DNA of 64,000 nucleotides from Methanococcus aeolicus Nankai-3 (GTDB taxonomy: Archaea; AGJL01; Methanococci; Methanococcales; Methanococcaceae), in assembly GCF_000017185.1 (NCBI RefSeq), contig NC_009635.1, forward strand, positions 184,563 to 248,562, written 5' to 3'. The notes below the pieces were generated by a model. The model was not told where the DNA came from. It saw only the letters and a program-made list of their open reading frames with translations, and searched no databases. Below, piece after piece: positions 1-12,327 of the stretch (position 1 is the stretch's first letter; every line of letters begins with the position of its first letter). A program made the position numbers and the translations under genes.

Positions 1-720
1 AAATAAATTTTTTCCCAAATGTTCATTTTGTAGTGTATTACTTAATATTCGTGGTGAATTTATTCCCCCTGCTGAAACAATTGTAGTTTTTCCTTTAATG
101 GTTTTTCTAATGGTTTTATCGCCATTGTCAATAACAGTATCTATTAAAAATATTTCTTGTGATTTATCTTTTTTAATACCAATTACTTCACAATTATTTA
201 TTATTTTACTGTTAAATATTTGTGTAGGTTCAAAAGATGAAGTCTTTTGTAGATTATTATTTCTGTATTCCTTCAAATAATTTAATGGAGTCCATTTTGC
301 ATTACATAACATACTTGTACAATTTCCACATTTTGTGCATTTTGAGAAATTTATATATTTGGGAGTTTTTTTAAATCCATATTTTTCCATTATATTTTTT
401 GAGGTGTTGTCAATATAATCTAATGGGGCAGTATTTACGCTTAATTCTTTTTCGATTTCATCATATAATTTATTTTGATTTTTATTATTTATTCCAATAT
501 TTTTTAAATCTATTCTTATGGCATTGCCCACGGAATACATGGAGCTCCCCCCTAAACCATTTAAATATAAAATCTGAAGCTCATTTCCTTCTTCTACATA
601 TTCGGGTTTGTCTCCTTTTTCAATAAGTAATATTTTTTTATTGGGGTATTTTATATTTAACTCTTTAAAAAGGGAGCTCCCTCCAACACCAGAACCAATA
701 ATTATAAAATCATATATCAT
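1..720 (-). CDS. FAD-dependent oxidoreductase, GMC-like (partial, C-terminus outside window)
   Basis: I see 240 codons open to the left window edge, so the C-terminus is missing. The N-terminus carries a dinucleotide-binding GSGVGGSS motif at residues 9-16, an acidic strand end (LLIEKG), then a second glycine-rich stretch GLGGSSMYSVGNA typical of glucose-methanol-choline oxidoreductases, and later VSAGGINSPRIL. Unusually, CTKCGNC followed by MLCNAKW lies around residue 130 and could bind an iron-sulfur cluster. The ATG at 720 follows AAAGGTG. GGAGCTCC occurs twice inside the gene. The substrate is unknown; by family it should oxidise an alcohol or a related lipid or sugar, and geranylgeranyl-reductase-like roles cannot be excluded. 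Confidence 0.7.
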   Translation of the reverse strand, partial: MIYDFIIIGSGVGGSSLFKELNIKYPNKKILLIEKGDKPEYVEEGNELQILYLNGLGGSSMYSVGNAIRIDLKNIGINNKNQNKLYDEIEKELSVNTAPLDYIDNTSKNIMEKYGFKKTPKYINFSKCTKCGNCTSMLCNAKWTPLNYLKEYRNNNLQKTSSFEPTQIFNSKIINNCEVIGIKKDKSQEIFLIDTVIDNGDKTIRKTIKGKTTIVSAGGINSPRILSNTLQNEHLGKNLF

Positions 721-922
721 AATATCATACACCTTTACCATGTTATGTTATTTTATTACAATTGTTCGTTCAGGAATTTTTACAATACAAATATTATGTT
801 CCTAATATTTTATAGTATTATCGCAAATAATTCTCAAACATAATATATATTATTTAATGTTATTTACCAAATAATATAAATAATAAATATATATATTAAT
901 AAAAAATTAAACTACACTGATT

Positions 923-2006
<1,084 letters not shown>

Positions 2007-2064
2007 TTGAAACATATAATTAAATATAAGAAAAATGTGAAAAACTATATAAAAAGGTGTAATC

Positions 2065-2475
2065 ATGGTAAAATTGGGATTTGTTATAGCTGAATTTAAC
2101 AGAGATATAACTTTTATGATGGAAAAACTTGCAGATGAACATGCTGAGTTTTTGGGTGCAGAAGTCCCCTATAAAGTAATGGTTCCGGGAGTTTATGATA
2201 TGCCCGTACCAATAAAAAGATTGTTGGAAAAAGAGGATGTTGATGCAGTAATCACAATAGGTTGCGTAATAGAAGGAGACACAGAACATGATGAAATAGT
2301 TGTTCATAATGCAGCAAGGAAAATTACAGATTTATCATTACAATATGACAAACCTGTTGCACTTGGAATATCCGGTCCAGGAATGACAAGAATGCAGGCA
2401 GAAAGAAGAATAGATTATGGTAGAAAAGCTGTTGAATCGGCTGTAAAAATGGTTAAAAGATTAAATGATTTATAA
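2065..2475 (+). CDS. ribH: 6,7-dimethyl-8-ribityllumazine synthase
   Basis: It condenses 5-amino-6-ribitylaminouracil with 3,4-dihydroxy-2-butanone 4-phosphate in riboflavin synthesis; the same ribityl intermediate feeds F420. The 136-residue protein shows the lumazine synthase core: FNRDIT near the N-terminus, the PGVYDMPVP segment, AVITIGCVIEGDTEHDEIV with the catalytic His region, and GISGPGMT in place of the bacterial LTxxT. The archaeal enzyme is normally a compact icosahedral or pentameric assembly of this length. AAAGGTG precedes the ATG. It lies 58 bp after prs. Confidence 0.95.
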   Translation: MVKLGFVIAEFNRDITFMMEKLADEHAEFLGAEVPYKVMVPGVYDMPVPIKRLLEKEDVDAVITIGCVIEGDTEHDEIVVHNAARKITDLSLQYDKPVALGISGPGMTRMQAERRIDYGRKAVESAVKMVKRLNDL

Positions 2476-2560
2476 TTTTTCATATTTTTCGTTTTAAATA
2501 ATTTTTTACCTTATTATATTATTGTATTTTTATATTATTTTTATTTAGGTGTGTGATAAT

Positions 2561-2851
2561 ATGGATATTTTAAAAGAAGAATTTGAAATAATAAAACAAA
2601 GAATAAAAGATAAACCAGAAGGTTCTTATGTGGCCTACCTTACAACAGCCGACAAAAAAACACCAATAAATAAAATATGTGAAAAAGTAGGGGAGGAGGC
2701 AACTGAAACAATTTTAGCCGCAAAAGACCAGGATAAACAAGAGTTAATATATGAAAGTGCGGATTTAATTTTTCATATCTTGGTGCTATTGGCCAACAAT
2801 GGTATTGAATATGAGGAATTAATGGAAGAATTTGAGAGAAGAAGAAAATAA
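2561..2851 (+). CDS. hisE: phosphoribosyl-ATP pyrophosphatase
   Basis: This is the second enzyme of histidine synthesis; it hydrolyses phosphoribosyl-ATP to phosphoribosyl-AMP and pyrophosphate. The 96-residue all-helical MazG-like protein shows the paired metal-binding helices [14 protein letters not shown] and [21 protein letters not shown] at 2549 is in frame, but the AGGTG Shine-Dalgarno sequence overlaps it and is well spaced for the ATG at 2561. Its position after prs puts a PRPP user next to a PRPP maker, although the histidine genes are scattered here (hisH is at 18.3 kb). Confidence 0.93.
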   Translation: MDILKEEFEIIKQRIKDKPEGSYVAYLTTADKKTPINKICEKVGEEATETILAAKDQDKQELIYESADLIFHILVLLANNGIEYEELMEEFERRRK

Positions 2852-2974
2852 ATATGATATATTTGGAAACTTTTTTACAACTTTTTTAACATAATATAAT
2901 AGAAGTCTCAAAATTTACCAGTTGAAAAATAGGAAAAAATGGGAGCTCCTACAATATTTTTAATTTTTTATATA

Positions 2975-4006
2975 TTAATCAATATCATTTAATTTTAATC
3001 CCATAATTTTTAATATTCTTATAATGTCCGTTTTTGAGATTATTCCAACTAATTTTCCGGTGTCGTCTTTAACATATATTCGTTCGGAATTATTCATTTT
3101 ATGGAGCAATTCATTAAAATCGCCATATTTTGATACTACAATAGGTGGTTTCATTATATCGCTAACGAGAATATCATCACTAACCGCTACTATATCATCA
3201 AATGATACACTACCTATTAATTCTCCGTTAGTATCTACAACAGGATAGCCCATATATTTATATTTGAACATCAAATCTACTAATTCTTTTGTTGTAGTTT
3301 CCGGTGGCACTGCAATTATCTGGTCTGACATTATCTCATCTATTTTTATCCTGTCAAATATACGGTAAGTAAGTAAAGTGGCATATTCTTGATGAGCTCC
3401 GAAATATATAAACACAGCAATTAATAATAATATTATATTAAATGATATAATTCCATAGCCAAACATGAGCATTGAAAAAAGCTGACCAATTGATGATGCA
3501 ATTTTTGTAGCTTTTAAATAGCCTATTTTGCCAGATATTAGTGCTCGCAATATTCTACCTCCATCCATGGGGAAAGCAGGAAGCAAATTAAATAATCCAA
3601 GAAATATATTTAATATTCCCACCGTTGAAAATAATAAATATTCCATTGAATCTATTTTTAATAAATTAATATCATAAAAAGAGGATAAAGTCAAAAATAA
3701 AACCCCTAAAATCATACTTACAATAGGCCCAGCTATGGCTATTTTAAATTCTCCTTTCTCAGGAATTTTATCCATTATGGCCATACCACCAATTGGTAAT
3801 AGCAATATTTTTTCTATATGGACACCATATTTTTTTGCCACAAAAGAATGCCCTAATTCGTGCAATACTACTGATGAAAATAAAAATAAATATAATATAA
3901 ATCCGCCAATCCCCCAGAAATAATAAACTGCCAATAACAATAATAAAAATGTTATGTGGAGCTCTATTGGAATTCCCATAATTTTTAGTAATTTAAATGA
4001 TTGCAT
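2975..4006 (-). CDS. site-2 protease family zinc metalloprotease with two CBS domains (M50)
   Basis: This is an intramembrane protease of 343 residues. The zinc motif HELGH lies at 49-53 in a transmembrane segment, and the third ligand Asp148 lies in NLLPAFPMDGG, the same layout as the crystallised Methanocaldococcus jannaschii S2P. About six hydrophobic segments span residues 12-205, followed by two CBS repeats from about 220 (one ending SVSFDDIV, one ending GIISKTDII), which by analogy bind adenosine nucleotides and gate activity. GGAGGG stands before the ATG. The gene converges on hisE. Its substrate is unknown; family members cleave membrane-bound regulators. Confidence 0.92.
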   Translation of the reverse strand: MQSFKLLKIMGIPIELHITFLLLLLAVYYFWGIGGFILYLFLFSSVVLHELGHSFVAKKYGVHIEKILLLPIGGMAIMDKIPEKGEFKIAIAGPIVSMILGVLFLTLSSFYDINLLKIDSMEYLLFSTVGILNIFLGLFNLLPAFPMDGGRILRALISGKIGYLKATKIASSIGQLFSMLMFGYGIISFNIILLLIAVFIYFGAHQEYATLLTYRIFDRIKIDEIMSDQIIAVPPETTTKELVDLMFKYKYMGYPVVDTNGELIGSVSFDDIVAVSDDILVSDIMKPPIVVSKYGDFNELLHKMNNSERIYVKDDTGKLVGIISKTDIIRILKIMGLKLNDID

Positions 4007-4212
4007 ATTAATCCCTCCATTTTTAATATGTTTATGTATGCATTAATATTAATTATATTCTTTATATTATTATATTATTTTTATAGCTTATATATCATTA
4101 TGCATTATGGAGCAATATAAATAGACATAATGGCCTACCATAAAGACAAATGGCTATACAATAATAAAGGGCAGAGACACTTTTGGTTTAGCTATCCTGA
4201 TTAGCCCAATTT

Positions 4213-4402
4213 ATAGTCAATCTTCGGTCGTTTTCATATGGTATGCCACAATTAAAAAGCCAAAATATATTGTTATATTACTAAAAACGAAGTAAATATG
4301 AGTAATAATTTCTCAAAACTCCGAAGGAGTTTTTACGACCTCAAAATTCCAGAGGAATTTTTACGATAGGATGAATAAGGGCGGTTATTGAAGATTAACT
4401 AT
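4213..4402 (+). mobile_element. MITE-like element
   Basis: The left TIR ATAGTCAATCTTCGGTCG and right TIR GTTATTGAAGATTAACTAT bound 190 bp. The interior carries two hairpins, AAAACTCC/GGAGTTTT near 4315-4333 and AAAATTCC/GGAATTTT near 4343-4361, in place of the hairpins seen in the 14.2 and 29.7 kb copies. There is no open reading frame. The other parts of the 4007-4609 spacer hold only AT-rich DNA and the presumed fbp promoter. Confidence 0.8.
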
Positions 4403-4609
4403 GGTTGTCGATATAGGGTGAATTGACAAAACAGTCCTTTTATAGTCCGAAACAATTAAGAATATCTAGGTAATAATAAATATCCCAATTACCTATGTCA
4501 TTTACGAAAATTGTTCGTAAATTTACTATACTATAAATAATTAACTATAAATATTCTAAATAATATATTGTGTAGATAATATATATTAAACCATATTAAA
4601 GGTGATTGA

Positions 4610-5761
4610 ATGAACGGAGAAAAAATAACTTTAAGTGTTATAAAAGCTGATGTAGGAGGATTATGTGGTCATACCTCGGCACCTGAGGAATTAATGGACG
4701 CATGTGAATTCGTGCTTGAAGAAGCCCTTGATGAGTTAATAATTGATTACTATGTCACCAAATGTGGAGACGATGTAGATTTAATCATGACCCACCAAAA
4801 AGGAACAGATAATAAGGAAATACATGGGTTGGCATGGAGTGCATTTGAGGAAGCCACAGAAGTGGCAAAAGAATTAAAATTATATGGTGCCGGTCAAGAT
4901 TTACTTTCCGAAGGTTTCACTGGAAATGTAAAAGGAATGGGTCCGGGCTGTGCTGAAATGGAATTTGTTGAAAGACCAAGCGAACCTGTTATAGTATTTT
5001 GTAGTGATAAAACAGACCCCGCAGCGTTTAACCTTCCATTTTATAGGATGTTTGCAGACCCATTTAATACGCCAGGATTAGTTTATGACAAAAAAATGCA
5101 AACTGGATTTGATTTTGATGTATTGGACATATATCAAAACAAAAAAATATTGTTAAATACTCCAAAAGAAACATATCAATTATTGGCATTAATTGGAAAT
5201 TTGGAAACTTATTCTGTAAAAAGTGTTTATAGAGCAAGAGATGGGGAAATTGCCGCAACATGCAGTGCAGATAAATTAAGTAAAGTTGGAGGAAAATATG
5301 TTGGTAAAGATGACCCTGTGGCAATAGTGAGACCTCAAAGCGGTATGCCATCAGTAGGGGAAATATTGGAAGCATTTGCTAAACCACACATGGTTCCAGG
5401 ATGGATGAGAGGATGCCACTGGGGACCATTGATGCCTGTTGGTGAGGACGATGCTAACCCAACAAGATTTGATGGACCTCCAAGAATTTTCGCATTAGGA
5501 TTCCAGCTTTCAAAAGGTAGATTGGTGGGACCAAATGATTTCTTTGCAGATGTTGGATTTGATAGTGCAAGGAAAAAAGCATTAGAAATGGCAGATATGA
5601 TTAGAGAAATGGGGCCATTCCAGCCTCACAGATTATCTGAGTCTATGATGGAATATAGTTCAATTAAAAAAGTATTGGCCGATTTAGAGGATAGATTTGT
5701 GCCAAATGAAAAACATGAAGTCGTAGATAAATTAACCTATGATGTAGAAGACCAAAGTTAA
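4610..5761 (+). CDS. fbp: fructose-1,6-bisphosphate aldolase/phosphatase (archaeal bifunctional)
   Basis: This is the key enzyme of archaeal gluconeogenesis. It condenses triose phosphates and dephosphorylates the product to fructose 6-phosphate in one active site. The 383-residue protein begins TLSVIKADVGGLCGH, with metal-binding Asp14 and His21, and contains GKYVGKDDP, where Tyr230 and Lys233 match the Schiff-base pair of the Thermoproteus enzyme. The conserved HMVPGWMRGCHWGPLMPV and PRIFALGFQ segments follow. AAGGTGATTG precedes the ATG. It converges directly on the flippase gene: the two stop codons abut at 5761/5762. Apparently monocistronic. Confidence 0.96.
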   Translation: MNGEKITLSVIKADVGGLCGHTSAPEELMDACEFVLEEALDELIIDYYVTKCGDDVDLIMTHQKGTDNKEIHGLAWSAFEEATEVAKELKLYGAGQDLLSEGFTGNVKGMGPGCAEMEFVERPSEPVIVFCSDKTDPAAFNLPFYRMFADPFNTPGLVYDKKMQTGFDFDVLDIYQNKKILLNTPKETYQLLALIGNLETYSVKSVYRARDGEIAATCSADKLSKVGGKYVGKDDPVAIVRPQSGMPSVGEILEAFAKPHMVPGWMRGCHWGPLMPVGEDDANPTRFDGPPRIFALGFQLSKGRLVGPNDFFADVGFDSARKKALEMADMIREMGPFQPHRLSESMMEYSSIKKVLADLEDRFVPNEKHEVVDKLTYDVEDQS

Positions 5762-7063
5762 TTATTTAAGATTTAATATTTTTTTCTTTTGGGAGCTCCC
5801 AAATACACCATAATATATATACGCTAAAATTATTAAAAATATGGACATAGAACTTATTAGCGTAGCATAAGCTCCCCCAATTATTCCTATTTTTGGTATT
5901 AAGGTATAATTTAAAATTATATTTAATAATATTCCTACAATTAATATATAAAGTGGTATTTTAGCCCTACCTAATCCCTGTAATGATGAGCTACATACAG
6001 TATAAGAACTCATAAAACCTGCTGAAATTGACAATATCTTTAAGCAATTCACGGCATCATTGTTAACAATTCCAAAGAATAATTTTAGGAGCTCCCCCGC
6101 AAATATAAATACCACTGCAAGAACAGGAATTACAATAAAGAAATTTAATAATAAACCTTTTTTTAAATAATTAATATCCTTGGTTTTTGCTATTCGTGGT
6201 ATTAATGGTATGGATATCGCCGAAGCAAATAAAAATACCGCCCGAGATAATAACGAAGCATAACCATAAATACCATTATCATACGCTCCCAATAATGACA
6301 TAATGGCAATACTATCAATGTCATTTAAAAGACGATATGAAGCGGTCCCCAATGCTATGGGAATGGCATAATATAATACTTGTTTTACCTTTTTATTGTG
6401 TTTATTGTCCCATTTAAATAAATTTATGTTTTTTATATTTATATTATCTATTTTAATATATTTTAATAATAAATAATATCCAAAAATCCCGCCAATTAGA
6501 TATGCAAAGGATATCGATAAAAATGCACCCATTACACCAAATAATAAGGCAAATATAATTAAAAATATTATTTTTGAAGTATTTTCAATAATCCATGTTA
6601 AAGACAATTCCTTTATTTTTAAACTGCCCTGCAAAACTCCTCTATTCCACGAGATAAATGAAGAACATATAACAGCCAACACCACAGCAATATATATACT
6701 AATATCTATGGTAGAATAACCTCCCCCCAATATATATTTTAATAGTATTATTATGGGAGCTCCCAATATTGAAAATAATATCATGATTTTTAAAATAGAT
6801 ATTATCCACTCATTATTAGAATTTTCATTTTCTGATAGATGTTTTGCTATTGAAGGCGGTATTCCAGAACAAAAAAATATAGTTATTATATCCATAAGTG
6901 GAAGAAGTCCTCTAAGAGTTCCAAATCCTTCCGTTCCTAATATTAAAGCAGTTAAAAAATAAAATAAATATCCCATTCCTTTTGAATAGATATTTGAAAA
7001 AATCATAAATATGCTATCTTTTAAAAGTCCATCTTTTTTTAAATTTTTTAAATTAAATGACAT
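5762..7063 (-). CDS. polysaccharide flippase-like membrane protein (MATE/Wzx superfamily)
   Basis: This is a membrane protein of 433 residues with about 12-14 hydrophobic segments, in the pattern of lipid-linked oligosaccharide flippases (start region IFSNIYSKGMGYLFYFLTALILG; FSCSGIP-like loop; late SSLQGLGRAKIP). By family it moves lipid-linked sugars across the membrane, in methanogens plausibly for N-glycan or S-layer assembly; the substrate is not shown. I chose the ATG at 7063 behind GGGGTAAC; the upstream start at 7096 would extend into the adjacent repeat element. No glycan genes flank it, so the role is inferred from fold only. Confidence 0.82.
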   Translation of the reverse strand: MSFNLKNLKKDGLLKDSIFMIFSNIYSKGMGYLFYFLTALILGTEGFGTLRGLLPLMDIITIFFCSGIPPSIAKHLSENENSNNEWIISILKIMILFSILGAPIIILLKYILGGGYSTIDISIYIAVVLAVICSSFISWNRGVLQGSLKIKELSLTWIIENTSKIIFLIIFALLFGVMGAFLSISFAYLIGGIFGYYLLLKYIKIDNINIKNINLFKWDNKHNKKVKQVLYYAIPIALGTASYRLLNDIDSIAIMSLLGAYDNGIYGYASLLSRAVFLFASAISIPLIPRIAKTKDINYLKKGLLLNFFIVIPVLAVVFIFAGELLKLFFGIVNNDAVNCLKILSISAGFMSSYTVCSSSLQGLGRAKIPLYILIVGILLNIILNYTLIPKIGIIGGAYATLISSMSIFLIILAYIYYGVFGSSQKKKILNLK

Positions 7064-7081
7064 GTTACCCCAAAGTAAAAT

Positions 7082-7215
7082 ATAGTTAATCTTCAATAAC
7101 TGTCCTTATCCGTCCTTTGTTATCCTATTAGTAGTATATTGTTATCATATTTTAGTAGGGATACTGATTTAGCTTCATTAATGTATTTAATTGAAAAAGA
7201 CCGAAGATTGACTAT
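7082..7215 (-). mobile_element. MITE-like element (reverse orientation)
   Basis: A 134 bp short copy. The ends read ATAGTTAATCTTCAATAACT on the left and GACCGAAGATTGACTAT on the right, the mirror image of the 4.2 kb copy. The interior lacks the large hairpins. Its left end lies 18 bp from the flippase start codon, so it supplies that gene's leader or promoter region. Confidence 0.75.
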
Positions 7216-7260
7216 AAGTGATAAAAATAGAAAAAATAATAAATTATTTTATTCTTAATA

Positions 7261-8193
7261 TTATTCAAATTCAATTGTTGCAGGTGGTTTATCGGATACA
7301 TCTAAAACAACTCTTGCAACATTTGGAACTTCTGAGGTAATTCTTTTACTTATTCTTTTTATTATATTAAATGGCAATTCTGGAACACTGGCAGTCATAG
7401 CATCAAGGGATTCAACAAATCGAATAACTACAACCCAGTTGTATTCTCTTATGTCTCCTTTAACTCCCGTTGCCTTGGTATCTAGAACAGCAGCGAAATA
7501 TTGCCATAAATCTTTATTTAATCCTTCTTTCTCAATTTCTTCTTCTACAATTGCATTGGCCTCTTTACATATTTCCAATTTTTCTTCGGTAATTTTTCCC
7601 AATATCCTAACGGCAAGACCTGGACCTGGGAATGGCTGTCTATATGCTATTTCATCTGGAAGCCCCAAGTCTTTCGCCAATAATCTTACTTCATCCTTAT
7701 ATAAATCTCTCAAAGGCTCTACTAATTCAAGCACCATTCCACTAGGAAGCGCTATGTTATGGTGAGTTTTTATCTCTCCTTCACTTTCTATCCAGTCCGG
7801 AGCTATGGTTCCCTGAACTAAAACTTCTTCCCCATTTTCTTTTGCAACTTCTTCAAATATTTCAATAAATATTCTTCCTATTATTTTTCTTTTTTCCTCT
7901 GGGTCATCTACTCCATCTAATTCTTTTAAAAATTGCTCTTTTGCCTCAATTATTCTTAAATTAAGCCCCATGTCTTCTTTAAATATTTTGTATATTTCCT
8001 GAGCTTCGTTTTTTCTCATTAATCCTGTATCTACAAAAACAGCCAAAAGCTGGTCTCCAATCGCCCTAGCTGTGAGAACAGCAGCAACAGCACTATCTAC
8101 ACCACCACTAAGGGCAATTATTGTTTTTTTATCTCCTATTTGTTCCTTTATTTCCGCAATTGATTCTTCTATGAATTCTTTGGTATTCATCAT
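7261..8193 (-). CDS. guaAB: GMP synthase, PP-ATPase subunit (subunit B)
   Basis: It adenylates XMP and aminates it to GMP with ammonia from a separate glutaminase subunit, which is how archaea split the bacterial GuaA. The 310-residue protein has the PP-loop SGGVDS at residues 29-34 and the [13 protein letters not shown] and PPATIEFE signatures of the dimerisation domain. The amidotransferase subunit is not encoded in this window. The first ATG at 8193 has GGTG five bases before it; the next codon is also ATG, so the start is certain to one residue. pyrG, another glutamine-linked nucleotide enzyme, lies about 100 bp upstream on the same strand. Confidence 0.95.
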   Translation of the reverse strand: MMNTKEFIEESIAEIKEQIGDKKTIIALSGGVDSAVAAVLTARAIGDQLLAVFVDTGLMRKNEAQEIYKIFKEDMGLNLRIIEAKEQFLKELDGVDDPEEKRKIIGRIFIEIFEEVAKENGEEVLVQGTIAPDWIESEGEIKTHHNIALPSGMVLELVEPLRDLYKDEVRLLAKDLGLPDEIAYRQPFPGPGLAVRILGKITEEKLEICKEANAIVEEEIEKEGLNKDLWQYFAAVLDTKATGVKGDIREYNWVVVIRFVESLDAMTASVPELPFNIIKRISKRITSEVPNVARVVLDVSDKPPATIEFE

Positions 8194-8292
8194 AATTACA
8201 CCTTTATTTTATTTTTTAATTTATATTAATTTATTTTCGGCCATATATTGTTTGGAATGTCAAATTTCAACAACAGACTGTATATTTTTAAA

Positions 8293-9957
<1,665 letters not shown>

Positions 9958-10197
9958 TTATAAGATAATAAATTTCTAGTTATATAAATAATATATGCCA
10001 TAATTTATAACCATTGGGCAAAATAATATAAAAAATTAAGCTATAATATTATATAAAAATATCCAAAAAGATATTAGCATATGTTATGTTTTGCAATATT
10101 CTGAAAGACAATATATAATAATTTAAAAAGCGTTGAAATGTTTAATATCTAAATGAGGTCATTAAAAAATAAGATAAATAAAAATAATAAAAAAGAA

Positions 10198-10545
10198 TTA
10201 TGCTATATTAGTTCCTTGAAGTGCTTTTTGCAATGATTCCTGCATGTCTGTTAATCTTTTTTGCATTTTTTCTTCTTGTTTTGCAAATGTTGTAATTCTT
10301 ACTTTGTAGGTTTCTACTTTTTCGCTTAATTCTTCTTTTACATCTTCCTTGTTTCTACTTACTAGAATTCCGCCTGCCATTTTATATACGGTGCTATCTT
10401 CGGATTTTTCCATTTCTTCCATTGCTTTTTCCATTTCTTTTATTTGGGCTTCCAATTGTTGTTTTTGCATAACAATTGTTTGTAATTGCTGTTGGAGTTG
10501 TTGAAACTGCATTAATTGATTTTGAATATTTGCTGGCATATCCAT
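10198..10545 (-). CDS. pfdB: prefoldin subunit beta
   Basis: This is a cytosolic chaperone subunit; four beta and two alpha subunits form a jellyfish-shaped holder that passes unfolded proteins to the thermosome. The 115 residues form two coiled-coil helices (about 5-48 and 72-112) joined by the [18 protein letters not shown] hairpin region, the standard beta-prefoldin plan. GAGGG precedes the ATG. It is the last gene of a minus-strand information-processing cluster, with pcc1 about 100 bp upstream; this pcc1-pfdB association is common in Euryarchaeota. Confidence 0.95.
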   Translation of the reverse strand: MDMPANIQNQLMQFQQLQQQLQTIVMQKQQLEAQIKEMEKAMEEMEKSEDSTVYKMAGGILVSRNKEDVKEELSEKVETYKVRITTFAKQEEKMQKRLTDMQESLQKALQGTNIA

Positions 10546-10643
10546 AATTTTCCCTCTTTTACTACTTTATCTTTTTTCATATGTATTTTATGTATGATAA
10601 ATAAAAACATATCGGAACTATATAAAATAATTATTCAATATTA

Positions 10644-10898
10644 TTATATTGTTAATTTATATATACCTTCCGCCGTCTTTATCCACCGAATATATGAATA
10701 AAATGATGCTTTTAATATACTAACTTCATTTGCAAATGAGTTTATGAATAGAATATTATCTCGGAGCTCCATAACACATTTTGACTTAATCTGTGATTCA
10801 TTATGTTCTATTAATATGGCATTATATATTATTTCTGCCATTTCTTTTGAATCATAAGTTATTTTTAAGGTAAAATTTGGTTTATTTTTTATTTCCAT
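10644..10898 (-). CDS. pcc1: KEOPS complex subunit Pcc1
   Basis: An 84-residue protein with the Pcc1 fold pattern: strand FTLKITYDSKEMAEIIYNAI, then KSKCVMELRDNILFINSFANEVSILKASFYSYIRWI. Pcc1 is the dimerisation subunit of KEOPS, which makes the universal t6A37 modification on ANN-decoding tRNAs. The identification rests on size, residue pattern and its place between pfdB and a Brix gene, where Pcc1 sits in many archaea. AAGGTTAATT precedes the ATG. The other KEOPS subunits are not in this window. Confidence 0.8.
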   Translation of the reverse strand: MEIKNKPNFTLKITYDSKEMAEIIYNAILIEHNESQIKSKCVMELRDNILFINSFANEVSILKASFYSYIRWIKTAEGIYKLTI

Positions 10899-10963
10899 AA
10901 TTAACCTTGTATGTATTATTTATATTTTATTTTTATTATTTTATTATTTTATTATTTATTGTA

Positions 10964-11467
10964 TTATTCCTTATCCATAATTTTAATAGACTTAACTATT
11001 ATTAAAGGTCCTATTTTTTCATCTTTATTATAAAATTGAATATAAAACAAATTTCTACCATCAGAACCTTCAAAACTCATTTTAAAATCTGAATCTTCAT
11101 TTAGTTCATCGAAAAATTCTAAAAACAGTTCTTTATAGTTGTATTCCCCACATTCTTCATTATATAGTCTGTCAAATGATATGTCTAATAGTCTAGTGGG
11201 GTTTGCTATTTCTTTATTGCATACTTCTCTTTGAAGTTTTGCAGATATTAGCATGGAGATTACCTGATTATTTCTGGTATCATGGAGCTCCACCCTGCCA
11301 GGATTTCCAGTATATTCTCCGACTAATATATATTTAGGATATTTTTCAGATATTTTATTTATGGGAGTTTTACCTCTGTTAAATACTGACAATCCCAAAA
11401 CTCTTGCTAAATCATTTACAAAACTTCGGGTTTTTTGAGAAGGTTTTCGTGATGTTGTTATTATCAT
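10964..11467 (-). CDS. Brix-domain rRNA maturation protein (Imp4-like)
   Basis: A 167-residue single Brix domain: MIITTSRKPSQKTRSFVNDLARVL at the N-terminus, then NRGKTPINKI, and LHDTRNNQVISMLISAKLQREVCN. Eukaryotic Brix proteins (Imp4, Rpf2, Ssf1) assemble ribosomal subunits and bind rRNA; archaeal forms are assumed to act in rRNA processing. The start codon overlaps the stop codon of rpo12 (ATGA), so the pair is translationally coupled. Confidence 0.88.
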   Translation of the reverse strand: MIITTSRKPSQKTRSFVNDLARVLGLSVFNRGKTPINKISEKYPKYILVGEYTGNPGRVELHDTRNNQVISMLISAKLQREVCNKEIANPTRLLDISFDRLYNEECGEYNYKELFLEFFDELNEDSDFKMSFEGSDGRNLFYIQFYNKDEKIGPLIIVKSIKIMDKE

Positions 11468-11604
11468 CTTGCCTTCACTTCTTTAATTATTCTAGTTCTT
11501 AATTTAATTAATAACTTATTACTACAATATGGACATTTTGCTTTCATTCCTAATTCATCCTGGGTAATAATTCTCCCGCAGTTTGAACATTTATATTCTA
11601 CCAT
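11464..11604 (-). CDS. rpo12: DNA-directed RNA polymerase subunit Rpo12 (RpoP)
   Basis: A 46-residue zinc-ribbon protein. MVEYKCSNCG begins the chain and a second CPYC pair follows at about residues 24-27, giving one four-cysteine zinc site; the C-terminus is basic (KLRTRIIKEVKAR). Archaeal and eukaryotic RNA polymerases carry this subunit on the assembly platform beside Rpo3 and Rpo10. GGTGGAACT precedes the ATG. It overlaps the Brix gene by four bases and lies in its usual cluster with rpl37Ae. Confidence 0.93.
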   Translation of the reverse strand: MVEYKCSNCGRIITQDELGMKAKCPYCSNKLLIKLRTRIIKEVKAR

Positions 11605-11951
11605 AGTTCCACCAAATAACATAAAATTAGCATAATAAAATAAATATGGTCTGTTCGAGAATTTTTATAGTGAATAGCATTTCGAGATTTTTACAATCGT
11701 AAAAATTGCTGTGCAATTTTAAGATGTTTCAAATAAATATTACTTAACCATATGATTTATAACAAACATGCTTTTTGAACATTAAAAAATTCATTTGAGA
11801 TTTTGTCTAATTTTCTCGTTACACTCGAAAACACACTACAAATTTAAGCATATATTTAACATATTATATCTAAAAATAAAAATAAATAATAATTTAATAA
11901 ATAACTACTAAATAACTACTAATAGATTAGATAAGTATATATTTATTAAAT
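11605..11951. other. non-coding spacer with hairpin repeats
   Basis: This 347 bp spacer between rpo12 and rpl37Ae has no credible gene. It contains AAAATTGC/GCAATTTT at 11702-11720 preceded by ACAATCGT, which resembles the interior hairpin of the MITE family, but no terminal repeats. The remainder is AT-rich and probably holds the rpo12 promoter. Confidence 0.5.
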
Positions 11952-12242
11952 TTAAATTTCCTTGGTTTTACTTTCAATTACTCTTCTAATAGCCTTAGCT
12001 ACTACTTTTCCTGCACCAGTTTCTGGGGTATATGCCCCTCCTGCCATTTTAGCACCGCATTTTTTACATTCCCATATGGATGTACTGATTCTTTTTAATT
12101 TCATAAATCCACATACGGGACATTTATATGCTTTCTTTTGTTTTATTTCTACATCTCTAACTCTAACTCTAACTTTTCTTCCGTATCTTGCTCCAAACCT
12201 ACCGGCTGAACCGATTTTTTTTGTATGGCTAAATTCTACCAT
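11952..12242 (-). CDS. rpl37ae: 50S ribosomal protein L37Ae
   Basis: A 96-residue zinc-ribbon ribosomal protein of archaea and eukaryotes, bound to 23S r[27 protein letters not shown] is the basic N-terminus; the zinc site is CPVC ... CKKC between residues 40 and 60, then [13 protein letters not shown] start at the ATG at 12242 behind GGTGATTAAA; a GTG nine bases upstream is inside the ribosome binding site. In most Euryarchaeota exosome genes lie just upstream; here the next gene upstream is SBDS. Confidence 0.95.
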   Translation of the reverse strand: MVEFSHTKKIGSAGRFGARYGRKVRVRVRDVEIKQKKAYKCPVCGFMKLKRISTSIWECKKCGAKMAGGAYTPETGAGKVVAKAIRRVIESKTKEI

Positions 12243-12327
12243 TTTAATCACCGCTTTGTATATTATTTTTTTCTTTGTATTTATTTATAAATCTATGTTT
12301 TATATAATAATAAATCATTTTAGAATA

